From Nitrospirota bacterium (GTDB taxonomy: Bacteria > Nitrospirota > Thermodesulfovibrionia > UBA6902 > DSMQ01), in assembly GCA_016208855.1 (NCBI GenBank), contig JACQXF010000039.1:1-37610 (forward strand): DNA of 37,610 nt, in the 5' to 3' direction. A program made the position numbers and the translations under genes. Of this stretch, positions 17,230 to 26,087 are shown one piece after another; position 1 is the stretch's first letter; each line of letters opens with the position of its first letter. The notes below the pieces were generated by a model. The model was not told the origin of the DNA. It worked only from the letters and a program-made list of their open reading frames with translations, and did no database searches.

Positions 17230-17291
17230 AATATGATGTTACCTTCAGGCCGAAGGACAGGTAACGGAATGGTTTTAAAATATATCTTCAG

Positions 17292-18125
17292 ATGAAAGTA
17301 TCGTTAAAGGCAAAGGTATCAACTTCTGTCGCCCTGATTGTTATTACTGTCAGTGCTATAAGCACGTATTTCTTTATATCCGCCACTAACCGCAGCATTG
17401 AAAAAAACCAGCTTGTGAGAGGCGATGCATTAAGTTATTCATTCGCAAAGGCTGCAGAGGACGGACTTAAAGCGGAGAACCTTGACCTTATCAGAAGAGC
17501 GTCTAATATTGTCTATATGGAGGATGTTACGCTTGTGCAGGTATATTCAACTGCGTGGGGTACGGTTGACGCCTATCCGCTTCAAAAATTGAATACCCCG
17601 CCTCATCCCGAGGCAATTAAGCATTTTAAGAACTCAAACGCCCCTCTGTATAAAAAGATTAACGGCACATATGACTTTTACAGGCCTATTATTTTTAAGG
17701 CAAATAAATATTCCACTGAGGTATCCATCGGGTTTGTCAGGCTGACATTGTCATCAGCATCCATGCAGAAGGAACTTGAAATGGCAGTGCTTACTAATAT
17801 AGCAGCATCGGCTGTTATTACCTTTATTATCATTGCAACTATTAACCTGCTTATTAACCGTTTTGTGCTTAATCCTGTTACTATGCTGCAGCAATCTGTT
17901 TTAAAATTTAAAAATGGGGAAGCGCCTGAACCTGTTCCAATAGACTCTAATGATGAGATCGGTGAATTGATCGGTGCTTTTAAGCAGATGGAAGATGAAA
18001 TCAGAAAGAAAATTGCGGACCTTGAGAGATTTTATGATATGGCAGTGGGCAGAGAGGTTAAGATGAAGGAATTGAAAAAAGAGGTAGAGAATCTAAAGGC
18101 AGAGATCTTGTCGTACAAAAAATAA
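17292..18125 (+). CDS. Membrane HAMP-domain protein without output domain
   Basis: 277 aa. TM1 about residues 9-30, an extracytoplasmic sensor of about 130 residues, TM2 about 165-190, a HAMP domain (FVLNPVTMLQQSVLKFKNGE...NDEIGELIGAFKQMEDEI) and a coiled coil ending in VGREVKMKELKKEVENLKAE. That coiled-coil phrase normally leads into a histidine kinase or PAS module, but here the protein stops. It may be a signalling adaptor or a truncated sensor kinase. No Shine-Dalgarno; translation may depend on the upstream binding-protein gene. Confidence 0.8.
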   Translation: MKVSLKAKVSTSVALIVITVSAISTYFFISATNRSIEKNQLVRGDALSYSFAKAAEDGLKAENLDLIRRASNIVYMEDVTLVQVYSTAWGTVDAYPLQKLNTPPHPEAIKHFKNSNAPLYKKINGTYDFYRPIIFKANKYSTEVSIGFVRLTLSSASMQKELEMAVLTNIAASAVITFIIIATINLLINRFVLNPVTMLQQSVLKFKNGEAPEPVPIDSNDEIGELIGAFKQMEDEIRKKIADLERFYDMAVGREVKMKELKKEVENLKAEILSYKK

Positions 18126-18142
18126 ATTTTAAGGTATTCCTG

Positions 18143-18985
18143 TTAAATTGTCAGCTTCATGCTTATATCAACTGCCCTTGCAGAATGGGTAAGGGCGCCT
18201 ATGGATATCATATCAACGCCGGTCTTTGCGATGTCACCTGCGTTTTCAAGGCTCACGTTCCCTGAAGCCTCAATAATAGTTGACGCATTGAGCTTGCGGG
18301 TTATCGTCACAGCTTTCCTCATCTCCCCTAAGGTCATGTTATCAAACATAATTATATCGGCGCCTGCAGAAAGAGCCTCTTTCGCCTCTTTCAGGTTTTT
18401 AACCTCCACCTCAATCTTTAGCATGTGGTGGGCATTTGATTTAGCGAGGGCTACGGCCTTTTTAATCCCTCCTACGGCAACAATATGATTGTCTTTAATA
18501 AGCACTCCGTCAAAAAGCCCGAATCTATGATTATGGCCTCCGCCGGCTTTTACCGCATACTTTTCAAAAATCCTTAACCCTGGCGTTGTCTTTCTCGTGT
18601 CCACAATCTTTACATGCAGGCCTTTTACTTCTTTAACAAATTTGTTGGTAAGCGTTGCTATGCCTGAGAGCCTTTGAAGCAGATTAAGCGCAACCCTTTC
18701 AGCAGTCAATAAAGACCGCGTGCTGCCGCTTATCGCTGCTATAGCAGCTCCTTCTTTTACGATGTCGCCATCCTTTTTATGAGCCCTGAAATTTATCGTC
18801 GGGTCAGTTAAGATGAAGACCCTCTCTATAAACCGGATGCCGGCAAGCATCAGGTCTTCTTTTGCAATTATGACTGCCTTTGATTTATGGTTTGGAGGTG
18901 TAACGGCAGAGGTCGTTATATCGCCGTGTCCGATGTCTTCTTTAAGCGCGCTTCTGAGAATTTTATCAATTAACAGATATTCCAT
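18143..18985 (-). CDS. nadC: Nicotinate-nucleotide pyrophosphorylase (carboxylating)
   Basis: Quinolinate phosphoribosyltransferase of de novo NAD synthesis. 280 aa starting MEYLLIDKILRSALKEDIGH, with GDITTSAV, the catalytic segment VDTRKTTPGLRIFEKYAVKAGGG and the C-terminal IEASGNVSLENAGDIAKTGVDMISIG. A longer reading frame to 19066 exists, but its extra 27 residues are translated from an intergenic palindromic repeat, so ATG 18985 is chosen. Last gene of the valS transcript. nadA and nadB are not in the window. Confidence 0.96.
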   Translation of the reverse strand: MEYLLIDKILRSALKEDIGHGDITTSAVTPPNHKSKAVIIAKEDLMLAGIRFIERVFILTDPTINFRAHKKDGDIVKEGAAIAAISGSTRSLLTAERVALNLLQRLSGIATLTNKFVKEVKGLHVKIVDTRKTTPGLRIFEKYAVKAGGGHNHRFGLFDGVLIKDNHIVAVGGIKKAVALAKSNAHHMLKIEVEVKNLKEAKEALSAGADIIMFDNMTLGEMRKAVTITRKLNASTIIEASGNVSLENAGDIAKTGVDMISIGALTHSARAVDISMKLTI

Positions 18986-19006
18986 AACTTTTAACTTTCT
19001 TATTCT

Positions 19007-19086
19007 GTCATGCCCGAGGACTGTAATCGGGCATCCAGTATCTCTTGTTTTTCTCTGGATTCCCACTTACTACATGCGGGAATGAC
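19007..19086. repeat. Palindromic intergenic repeat (80 bp, copy C)
   Basis: Same layout and length as the copy at 13264-13343: GTCATGCCCGAggactgtaa then TCGGGCAT, a CTGGATTCCC segment and terminal GCGGGAATGAC. Located between nadC and the upstream solenoid-like gene. Confidence 0.85.
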
Positions 19087-19100
19087 GACCGTTGTCTTAA

Positions 19101-19583
19101 TTAACCTTTATTCCTAAGCAGCTTAAACAACCCGAGCACGCCGCCAAACACTGCGCCGAAAGCCAGGGCAGACCGCCAGTCAAGCAGGGTTGTTACATTG
19201 CCTTCCACATTTCTTGCAATCATCATTAAAGAGGATGTATTTTCTGCCTTTATATCTCTTGCAATCATCAAACCCACGGCGCTTTTATCAACCATAGTAT
19301 TTTCTTTTGTTATGGCAATAGGGCAGAAGGATGCATTTAAGGAGGAGTTGTCCGATATTGAAATAAAAGCTGCGCTTTGATTCAGGTTTAATTCCTTCCC
19401 TGTTAGCGCAAGCGCCGCCCCTTGTGTTACATCAAGCCTTTCTCCGTCAATGGTAAGAGCGCCTACCTGTTGAAGCTCAATATGGCCTCCTTCAACAGCC
19501 CTTATCGTGCTCTGCTTGATATTGATAAATTCACCTTCTATCACGTTGGCGTCGCTTTTGCTAAGGTCAATTGTCTTATCCAT
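19101..19583 (-). CDS. Uncharacterised beta-solenoid-like membrane-anchored protein
   Basis: 160 aa, no family I can name. The middle consists of about six imperfect 15-17-residue units (for example IELQQVGALTIDGER, LDVTQGAALALTGKE, LNLNQSAAFISISDN) with hydrophobic/polar alternation and a recurrent Gln-Gly/Ser-Ala turn, typical of a short beta-solenoid. The C terminus is one membrane helix (SALAFGAVFGGVLGLFKLL) with a basic end. No signal peptide. Its start overlaps the valS stop by 8 nt, so it is translated with valS. I recall similar repeat proteins in other phyla without a known role. Confidence 0.7.
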   Translation of the reverse strand: MDKTIDLSKSDANVIEGEFINIKQSTIRAVEGGHIELQQVGALTIDGERLDVTQGAALALTGKELNLNQSAAFISISDNSSLNASFCPIAITKENTMVDKSAVGLMIARDIKAENTSSLMMIARNVEGNVTTLLDWRSALAFGAVFGGVLGLFKLLRNKG

Positions 19584-22266
19584 CTTTCCTCCTTAACTGC
19601 TTAAGTTTTTCTATGTTCTCCTGAATCTTATGTATCTTTTCTATAAAGTCATCATATTTGGCTTTATTCTCTTCAACCACTTCCTTTGGGGCCTTGCTCA
19701 CAAATTCCCTGTTTGAAAGTTTTTTGCGGAGCTGTGATGCGGTCTCTTCTATTTTTAGAATTTCCTTCTCAAGCCGTTTTATCTCTGCATCCATATCAAG
19801 CAGGCCTGTTAAAGGAACAAATATCTGCATGGACGGCCTTACCGAGGTAGCAGCGTCCTGAGGTTTAGTAATGTCTTCCCCTATCTCAATGTCTTTGACC
19901 TTTGCCAGCTTTGATATATATATAACATTTTCATTCAGAATATCCTTTGTTCCGTCTGAGGTATTTATCAGGGCCTTTAGCTCAAGAGAGGGCGGCAGGT
20001 TTAACTCTCCCCTTATGCTTCTTATTCCGATTATTGCATCCATAATAATATTCATCTTTCTTTCCGCGTCTCTGTCAGTGGGGGAGTCTTCAGGCTTAGG
20101 GTATCTCTGGACGCATATGCTGTCAGCTTCTTTGTCCCGTTGAGATGGTATATCATGCCAGAGTTTTTCTGTGATAAACGGCATAAATGGGTGAAGGAGC
20201 CTTAATGATATTTCCAGTATATGCAAAAGCGTGCTTATTGCAGCGCTTCTGCCTTTATTGTCATCATCTCTTGCAAGTGTCGGCTTAACCATCTCAAGAT
20301 ACCAATCGCAGAACTCGTGCCAGACAAACTGATAAAGCACGCTTGCTGCATCATTAAACCTGTATTCATCAAGCGCTTTGTTTACCTCTTCGATTACGCC
20401 TGCAAGCCTGTTTAAAATCCACCTGTCAGCAAGGCTCAGACAGCTGATTTCTTTTACAGACTTTACTTCTTCTGCGTCTTTTATATTCATGAGGATAAAT
20501 CTTGTGGCATTCCATATTTTATTTATAAAGTGCCTGTAGCCCTCTACCCGGTCTACCGAGAACTTTATATCCCGGCCCTGCGCTGCAAAGGCAGTGAGTG
20601 TGAATCTGAAGGCATCGGCGCCGTAAGTATCAATAATCTCAAGAGGGTCAACAACATTGCCTTTTGATTTGCTCATCTTCTGGCCGTGCGAGTCTCTTAT
20701 GAGGGCATGAATGTATACATCGCGGAAAGGCGCATCCCCCATAAATTTAAGCCCCATCATTATCATTCTTGCAACCCAGAAGAATATTATGTCAAAACCT
20801 GTTACGAGGACGCTTGTGGGATAAAATGTCTTTAGGTCGTCTGTTTCCGCAGGCCAGCCTAATGTTGAAAAAGGCCAGAGCGCAGAGGAGAACCATGTAT
20901 CAAGCACGTCCTCATCCTGAGTGATTTTATTTGAACCACATGATGGACACTTCTCAGGAGTTTCTATGGATACTATAATGCCGCCGTGGTTTTTGCATTC
21001 CTCGCTCTGCATATCCTGACAGTACCAGACAGGGATCCTGTGCCCCCACCATATCTGGCGCGATATGCACCAATCTTTTATATTCTCCATCCAGTCAAAA
21101 TAACTGTTTTCCCATCCTTCGGGGATTATATTTATCCTTTTGTCTTTGACAGCCTTTATGGCCTCCTGGGCAAGGGGCTTTGTCTTTACAAACCACTGCT
21201 TTGAAAGATACGGCTCTACTACGGTTTTACATCTGTAGCAGTGCCCGAGATTGATTGTGTGCTCCTTTGCATCTCCCAGAAGTTCCAGTGACTGTAAATC
21301 ACTCAGGACATTTTCTCTGCATTTAAACCTGTCCTGCCCTTTGTAAGGGCCTGCGTCATCTGACATCTTGGCATCGCCCGTCATTATCTTTATAAATGGA
21401 AGGTTATGCCTGCGCGCCATCTCAAAGTCATTGGGGTCATGGGCAGGGGTTACCTTTACTGCGCCTGTGCCAAACTCCGGGTCAACAAACTCATCGGCAA
21501 TGACAGGTATCTCTCTATTAAGCAGCGGCAGCCTCAGTACCTTTCCAACAATACCTTTGTATCTTTCATCATCAGGATTAACCGCTACGGCGACGTCTCC
21601 AAGCATTGTCTCAGGCCTTGTTGTTGCGACTGTCAGATATCCCTTCTCATTTGCAAACGGATATTTTATATGGTAAAGCTTTCCTTTAATCTCCTCATGT
21701 TCAACTTCAAGGTCAGACAGCGCTGTGTGGCATCGGGGGCACCAGTTAATAATATAATCTCCCCTGTATATAAGCCCTTCCTCATAGAGCCTTACAAATA
21801 CTTCCCTTACAGCCTTTGAGAGCCCTTCATCAAGCGTAAACCTCTCCCTGCTCCAGTCGCAGGATGCGCCGAGGCGTTTTAACTGGCTTATGATTCTGCC
21901 GCCGTATTCCCCTTTCCACTTCCATACCCTTCTGATAAACTCATCCCTTCCAAGTTTATGCCTGTCCAGGCCTTCTTTCTTAAGGTCTTTTTCAACGACA
22001 TTTTGTGTAGCTATGCCTGCATGGTCAGTGCCCGGCAGCCAGAGGGCGTTAAAGCCGGACATCCTCTTCCATCTTATAAGTATGTCCTGAAGCGTGGCGT
22101 CAAGGGCATGGCCTATATGAAGGGAGCCTGTGACGTTTGGCGGCGGGATTACAATGCAATAAGAGGGCTTACTGCTCTTTGATTCAGCCTGAAAATATCC
22201 TTTTTCAAGCCAGAGTCTGTACCATTTTTCTTCTATATCTTTTGGGCTGTAGCTTTTCTCAATCAT
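19576..22266 (-). CDS. valS: Valyl-tRNA synthetase
   Basis: Class I synthetase charging tRNA-Val. 896 aa: HIGH motif in NVTGSLHIGHALD, an editing (CP1) domain with ATTRPETMLGD and GTGAVKVTPAHDPNDFE, the KMSKS motif in GQKMSKSKGNVVDP, the anticodon-binding domain and the C-terminal coiled-coil arm typical of ValS. A Cys-rich stretch (CPSCGSN) precedes DVLDTWFSSALWPFS. ATG 22266 has no Shine-Dalgarno; the promoter predicts a leader of only about 12 nt. Confidence 0.98.
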   Translation of the reverse strand: MIEKSYSPKDIEEKWYRLWLEKGYFQAESKSSKPSYCIVIPPPNVTGSLHIGHALDATLQDILIRWKRMSGFNALWLPGTDHAGIATQNVVEKDLKKEGLDRHKLGRDEFIRRVWKWKGEYGGRIISQLKRLGASCDWSRERFTLDEGLSKAVREVFVRLYEEGLIYRGDYIINWCPRCHTALSDLEVEHEEIKGKLYHIKYPFANEKGYLTVATTRPETMLGDVAVAVNPDDERYKGIVGKVLRLPLLNREIPVIADEFVDPEFGTGAVKVTPAHDPNDFEMARRHNLPFIKIMTGDAKMSDDAGPYKGQDRFKCRENVLSDLQSLELLGDAKEHTINLGHCYRCKTVVEPYLSKQWFVKTKPLAQEAIKAVKDKRINIIPEGWENSYFDWMENIKDWCISRQIWWGHRIPVWYCQDMQSEECKNHGGIIVSIETPEKCPSCGSNKITQDEDVLDTWFSSALWPFSTLGWPAETDDLKTFYPTSVLVTGFDIIFFWVARMIMMGLKFMGDAPFRDVYIHALIRDSHGQKMSKSKGNVVDPLEIIDTYGADAFRFTLTAFAAQGRDIKFSVDRVEGYRHFINKIWNATRFILMNIKDAEEVKSVKEISCLSLADRWILNRLAGVIEEVNKALDEYRFNDAASVLYQFVWHEFCDWYLEMVKPTLARDDDNKGRSAAISTLLHILEISLRLLHPFMPFITEKLWHDIPSQRDKEADSICVQRYPKPEDSPTDRDAERKMNIIMDAIIGIRSIRGELNLPPSLELKALINTSDGTKDILNENVIYISKLAKVKDIEIGEDITKPQDAATSVRPSMQIFVPLTGLLDMDAEIKRLEKEILKIEETASQLRKKLSNREFVSKAPKEVVEENKAKYDDFIEKIHKIQENIEKLKQLRRKDG

Positions 22267-22285
22267 GGCGTTTTGATTGTATGAG

Positions 22286-22315
22286 ATTGTATTGATGTTT
22301 GTCTGGAAATGTCAA
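22286..22315 (-). promoter_or_regulatory. Sigma-70-type promoter of valS operon
   Basis: On the minus strand TTGACA (22315-22310), 18-bp spacer, TACAAT (22291-22286). It is back-to-back with the aminotransferase promoter. Confidence 0.65.
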
Positions 22316-22343
22316 GCAATTACACATACATATTTGATTTATT

Positions 22344-22372
22344 TTGACAACATAAGATATTTTAAATACTAT
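22344..22372 (+). promoter_or_regulatory. Sigma-70-type promoter of the aminotransferase gene
   Basis: TTGACA (22344-22349), 17-bp spacer, TACTAT (22367-22372). The aminotransferase GTG lies 44 nt downstream with a Shine-Dalgarno between. Confidence 0.6.
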
Positions 22373-22416
22373 ATCAAATTAAGTAAATTACAACATAGCC
22401 AAAGGAGAACAGAAAG

Positions 22417-23598
22417 GTGTATGAATTTAGCAGGATAAAGCGTCTTCCGCCGTATGTGTTTGCAATTGTTAATGCACTGAAGACAGAGGCGAGAAGAAAG
22501 GGAGAGGATATTATTGACTTGGGCATGGGCAATCCTGATATGCCTGCGCCGGCTCATGTTATAGAGAAGCTTTGTGAGGCTGCGCATAATCCAAAGAATC
22601 ACAGATACTCTGCATCTAAAGGGATAACGCAGCTCAGGCTGGCTATTACGGAATGGTATAAGAGAAGATACGATGTGGATATAGATTCTGAGACAGAGGC
22701 TGTTGTAACCATAGGCTCTAAAGAGGGGCTTTCTCATCTTGCGCTTGCTACTATTCAGCCCGGGGATGTTGTTATGACGCCGACTCCTGCGTACCCCATT
22801 CATCCTTACAGCATTATTATTGCAGGCGGCGAGGTCTCAAGCATTCCGATAGGGCAGGGGATAGATTTCTTTGAGGAGATGGAGAAGACATATAAAAAGA
22901 CATGGCCGAGGCCTAAGATGCTTATCATTAATTTTCCGCATAATCCCACGACTGCGGTGGTTGACGGGCTTGATTTTTTTAAAAGGGTTGTAGATTTTGC
23001 AAAAGAGAATAATATAATCGTAATCCATGACTTTGCTTATGCAGACTTGACATTTGACGGGTATAAGGCGCCGAGTTTTTTGCAGGTGCCCGGCGCAAAG
23101 GACGTAGGCGTGGAATTTTTCTCTCTTACAAAGAGCTACTCAATGGCAGGCTGGAGGGTTGGTTTTTGTGTAGGCAATAAGGATGTGGTAGGAGCGCTTA
23201 TAAAGATAAAGAGTTATCTTGATTACGGGATGTTTCAGCCGATACAGATTGCAAGCATTGTTGCGCTGCGCGGGCCTCAGGAGTGTGTTGAGGAGTTCAG
23301 AAAGATATATGAATCACGCAGGAATGTCCTGATAAAGGGATTAAACAATGCAGGCTGGAATATAGAGCCTCCAAAGGCAACGATGTTTGTCTGGGCAGAG
23401 ATACCCGAGCAGTTTAAAAAAATGGGCTCTCTTGAATTTTCAAAGTACCTTATAACAGAGGCAAAGGTTGCCGTGTCTCCGGGCATCGGTTTTGGCGAGG
23501 GCGGAGATAATTATGTAAGGTTTGCGCTTGTTGAAAACGAACACAGGATAAGACAGGCAGTTCAGGGGATAAAAAAGGCGTTGAATAAAATCGGGTAG
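22417..23598 (+). CDS. PLP aminotransferase, AlaC (alanine transaminase) type
   Basis: Fold-type I aminotransferase, 393 aa. It opens with the AlaC-like phrase [20 protein letters not shown] and has [24 protein letters not shown] and the PLP-lysine segment [15 protein letters not shown]. AlaC makes alanine from pyruvate and glutamate; LL-diaminopimelate or aspartate aminotransferase activity is possible because the gene precedes hom. GTG 22417 with AAAGGAG (22401-22407) upstream. In related genomes this gene commonly sits directly before hom; here about 5 kb of accessory DNA separates them. Confidence 0.9.
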   Translation: MYEFSRIKRLPPYVFAIVNALKTEARRKGEDIIDLGMGNPDMPAPAHVIEKLCEAAHNPKNHRYSASKGITQLRLAITEWYKRRYDVDIDSETEAVVTIGSKEGLSHLALATIQPGDVVMTPTPAYPIHPYSIIIAGGEVSSIPIGQGIDFFEEMEKTYKKTWPRPKMLIINFPHNPTTAVVDGLDFFKRVVDFAKENNIIVIHDFAYADLTFDGYKAPSFLQVPGAKDVGVEFFSLTKSYSMAGWRVGFCVGNKDVVGALIKIKSYLDYGMFQPIQIASIVALRGPQECVEEFRKIYESRRNVLIKGLNNAGWNIEPPKATMFVWAEIPEQFKKMGSLEFSKYLITEAKVAVSPGIGFGEGGDNYVRFALVENEHRIRQAVQGIKKALNKIG

Positions 23599-23647
23599 GG
23601 AGGCATCCAAAAAGGCCGCAGAAAAGATAAGCTTGCTCTCAGAGGAT

Positions 23648-24136
23648 ATGCCAAGAACTCCTGAAGACAAAGCGCGCGAAGTAATAGACAGAATGCTTCA
23701 ACAGACAGGCTGGCATGTCTGCAATCTTGATGACGCCAATATTTATGCACACTGCGGTGTAGTCATCCGCAATTTCTCCCTAAAGTCTGGTTATGGTTTT
23801 GCAGATTATATTCTTTATGCTGCAAGCCGTAGAGAGACCTTCTATTTATCACATGCCTTCCACTTTCTATAAAAGACTTCAAGAATTGCCGCCTTTGATA
23901 GAAGAGGGGCTCTGGTCAGCTCAGATTAAGGCTATAAAGAATCTTGAAAAATCGCTTTCTGAAAACCGTCCCCGCGCCCTTATCCAGATGGCGACAGGGA
24001 GCGGAAAGACATTCACTGCTGTAACAGCCATATACCGGATGATTAAGTTTGGAGGGGCAAGGCGTGTTCTTTTCCTTGTAGATCGGAGGAGTTGTGGAAA
24101 GTGATGGATGAGTTAAATGAGGCGTTGGCAGCGTGA
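23648..24136 (+). pseudogene. hsdR: Decayed type I restriction subunit HsdR
   Basis: Pieces in different frames. First, an HsdR N terminus (PEDKAREVIDRMLQQTGWHV, then NFSLKSGYGFADYILYA) up to about 23823. Then, shifted in frame, the helicase start (LPPLIEEGLWSAQIKAIKNL, then RPRALIQMATGSGKTFTAV and VLFLVDR) to about 24090. Then, in a third frame, a C-terminal tail ending VMDELNEALAA at 24136. The nuclease middle and nearly the whole helicase are deleted, so no functional enzyme can be made. The tail overlaps a GTGA start of a tiny open frame (24133-24165), probably the stub of an hsdS-like gene. It begins 50 nt after the aminotransferase stop. Confidence 0.85.
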
Positions 24137-24137
24137 A
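24102..24137 (+). repeat. Direct repeat copy 1 (type I RM gene tail)
   Basis: 36 bp matching 26052-26087 at 33 of 36 positions. Both copies encode MDELNE(A/V)LAA-stop overlapping a GTGA start codon. Confidence 0.8.
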
Positions 24138-24185
24138 AAATCTCATTAAAATAGTAAAATATTGACTTTTAAGCTAATATATGAT

Positions 24186-24202
24186 AAGTATACTTAGTAT
24201 AC
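24186..24202. promoter_or_regulatory. Palindromic operator-like site before the first AAA_14 ATPase
   Basis: AAGTATACTT (24186-24195) is a perfect 10-bp palindrome, followed one base later by GTATAC (24197-24202). It lies about 30 nt before the start codon, downstream of TTGACT at about 24163. Possible repressor site; inference only. Confidence 0.3.
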
Positions 24203-24233
24203 ATTAGGACAAAAATGGTGGTAGGGAGAATCA

Positions 24234-25697
24234 TTGAAGGATTTTTTTAACAGGGACGAGGTTCTCAACGTACTTCAGGGATTTAACCCGTGGTGGGCGA
24301 ATAAGTCTTATGCAGTACCGGATTTCAGGCGTATTGCATTCGAGGCATGCCGGAAATATCTGGAAGACACTTCACTAAAGCGAGCGGTGCTCCTATCGGG
24401 TCCGCGCCGTGTTGGAAAAACTACGGTTCTGCTTCAGATTGCAGATGAGCTCGTAAAGAGTGGGAAAGATCCGAAGAGCGTCTTTTACATCAGCCTTGAT
24501 CACCCGCTCCTGAAATTGCTCAGCATTAGAAAAGTTCTATCCCTATACAGCGAGTCTGTCTATCCATCAAACAAGCCGACGTATCTTCTCTTTGACGAGA
24601 TTCAATATTCGAACGAATGGGAGACGGAAATAAAGCTGCTTGTTGATCACCAGCCGAACTATCGGATTATCGCTACCGGGTCTGCAAGCGTTACCCATCG
24701 GGAGCAGCTTGCAGAAAGCGGCGTGGGGCGGTGGATAACTGTTCCGATTCCCACTCTTTCCTTCTATGAGTTTGTGCATATACGCGGCGAGCATGTGCCC
24801 GATATTTCTCCGACGCTAAAACCATCTGATCTTTTTTCTTTCTCTCAAGAGTCATTTATTGATTTGGCGGTGAGGTGCCGGGAACTACAGCCTTCCTTTC
24901 AGCAGTACCTCCTCGTCGGCGGATTTCCGGAGACGGCCCTTCTCAAGAATGTAGGTCTCTGCCAGCGACTCCTGCGCGAGGACGTTGTGGAGAGGGTGCT
25001 GAAACGTGATATGACCGCGCTTTTCGGGGTGCGTAAGGTTGCTGAACTCGAAAAGCTCTTTATTTATCTCTGTCTCCATAGCGGCAGCATTGTGGCCCAT
25101 AAGACTTGTGCCGATGCTCTGGGAACCTCCCCTGCTACTGTGTCGAGTTATCTTATCCTTCTCGAACAGGCTAATTTGCTCTATCGGCTGACTCCGGCAG
25201 AGATTACCGGCAAAAAAATATTAAAGGCGAGAAACAAGTATTATCTTGTTGATGCTGCTCTCAGGAATGCAGTCCTGCTCCGGGGGGAGGAAATCCTGAC
25301 CAATCCTGAAGAGATGGGAGTTATTGCAGAGACAACAGTACTCAGACACTTGTACGCCTATTATTATCGGGATGTGCCTGCGATTGTATATTGGCGCGAC
25401 CCAGTGTCTCAGAAGGAAGTGGACATAATCGTGCGAAGCCCTAACTTTACATTTCCTTTTGAGGTCAAATATCAGGAAAATCCAAATCTCAGCAGCACAA
25501 GCGGGCTCGCCGCCTTCTGCCGTCTCACTGAAGTCAAGAAGGCCTACTGGATTACAAAGATAGACAAGGATTTCGGTGTTACTCAATTCGGGGGATTAGA
25601 AGATGAGTATGGAGAACCAACGCAATTCCTGAAGATACCGGCGCATATTCTCTGCTATCTGCTCGGACAGGCTGAAAGGTTGCTGTGGAAAGATTGA
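24234..25697 (+). CDS. AAA_14 / DUF4143 family ATPase (487 aa)
   Basis: Archaeal-type P-loop ATPase of the AAA_14 plus DUF4143 architecture. Walker A GPRRVGKT (56-63), Walker B YLLFDEIQ (117-124), sensor-like ATGSAS, a winged-helix region and the C-terminal DUF4143 part with the nuclease-like signature YWRDPVSQKEVDIIV...FPFEVKYQE. Function of the family is not established; the C-terminal Asp/Glu-Lys pattern resembles PD-(D/E)XK folds. Start TTG 24234 with AGGGAGA upstream. It sits among hsd remnants, so it belongs to the accessory island. Only distantly similar to the second DUF4143 protein at 27195. Confidence 0.88.
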   Translation: MKDFFNRDEVLNVLQGFNPWWANKSYAVPDFRRIAFEACRKYLEDTSLKRAVLLSGPRRVGKTTVLLQIADELVKSGKDPKSVFYISLDHPLLKLLSIRKVLSLYSESVYPSNKPTYLLFDEIQYSNEWETEIKLLVDHQPNYRIIATGSASVTHREQLAESGVGRWITVPIPTLSFYEFVHIRGEHVPDISPTLKPSDLFSFSQESFIDLAVRCRELQPSFQQYLLVGGFPETALLKNVGLCQRLLREDVVERVLKRDMTALFGVRKVAELEKLFIYLCLHSGSIVAHKTCADALGTSPATVSSYLILLEQANLLYRLTPAEITGKKILKARNKYYLVDAALRNAVLLRGEEILTNPEEMGVIAETTVLRHLYAYYYRDVPAIVYWRDPVSQKEVDIIVRSPNFTFPFEVKYQENPNLSSTSGLAAFCRLTEVKKAYWITKIDKDFGVTQFGGLEDEYGEPTQFLKIPAHILCYLLGQAERLLWKD

Positions 25698-25734
25698 GAA
25701 GAAAAGACAGCCATGAATGGAGGACATAGCTGAA

Positions 25735-26018
25735 ATGGTTTGGAATTACAGGGTCATAGAACATGATAGATTTTTTGCCATCCACGAGGTTTACTACAAT
25801 GACAAAGGCGACATAACAGCCATATCTGAAGACCCCATGCACCGCAGGGCGAGACATTAAACGAATTAAAGGGCGATATGGAGTATTTTCTTCAGGCATT
25901 CAACAAGCCTGTGCTCAAAAAAGATGAAATAAAGTTTGCACCGATGAATGGAATGGAAGACAAACCCGCAAGAGGAAAGACGAGAAAGGCGAGGAAGCCC
26001 AGAAGCCACGGACGGTAA
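25735..26018 (+). pseudogene. Frameshifted small conserved protein of RM loci
   Basis: The first part reads MVWNYRVIEHDRFFAIHEVY and runs to the stop at 25858-25860. Around 25845-25850 the natural continuation moves to another frame (GETLNELKGDMEYFLQAFNK) and ends at TAA 26016-26018 with a Lys/Arg-rich tail. Together the halves match my recollection of a small family of about 80-95 aa (W-N-Y-R-V ... IHEVYYD ... GE-LEEL) of unknown function. A single indel explains the break. An assembly error cannot be excluded. Confidence 0.65.
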
Positions 26019-26051
26019 TGAATAGGAACCGTTGCTGTAAATCAATGGTTA

Positions 26052-26087
26052 TGATGGATGAGTTAAATGAGGTGCTGGCGGCGTGAA
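26052..26087 (+). repeat. Direct repeat copy 2 (type I RM gene tail)
   Basis: Second copy of the 36-bp segment at 24102-24137, encoding MDELNEVLAA-stop with GTGA overlap into hsdS. The body of the gene whose end it is has been lost. Confidence 0.8.

Noticed and set aside
18986..19066. Longer nadC start adding 27 residues
   Set aside because: The extra residues are translated from the palindromic intergenic repeat (19007-19086); homology of NadC begins at MEYLLIDKIL.
21406..21819. 137-codon open frame antisense to valS
   Set aside because: Shadow of valS; no recognisable domain or ribosome-binding site.
24133..24165. Tiny GTG-initiated frame after the hsdR tail as a real gene
   Set aside because: Ten codons only; best seen as the stub of a lost hsdS-type gene.
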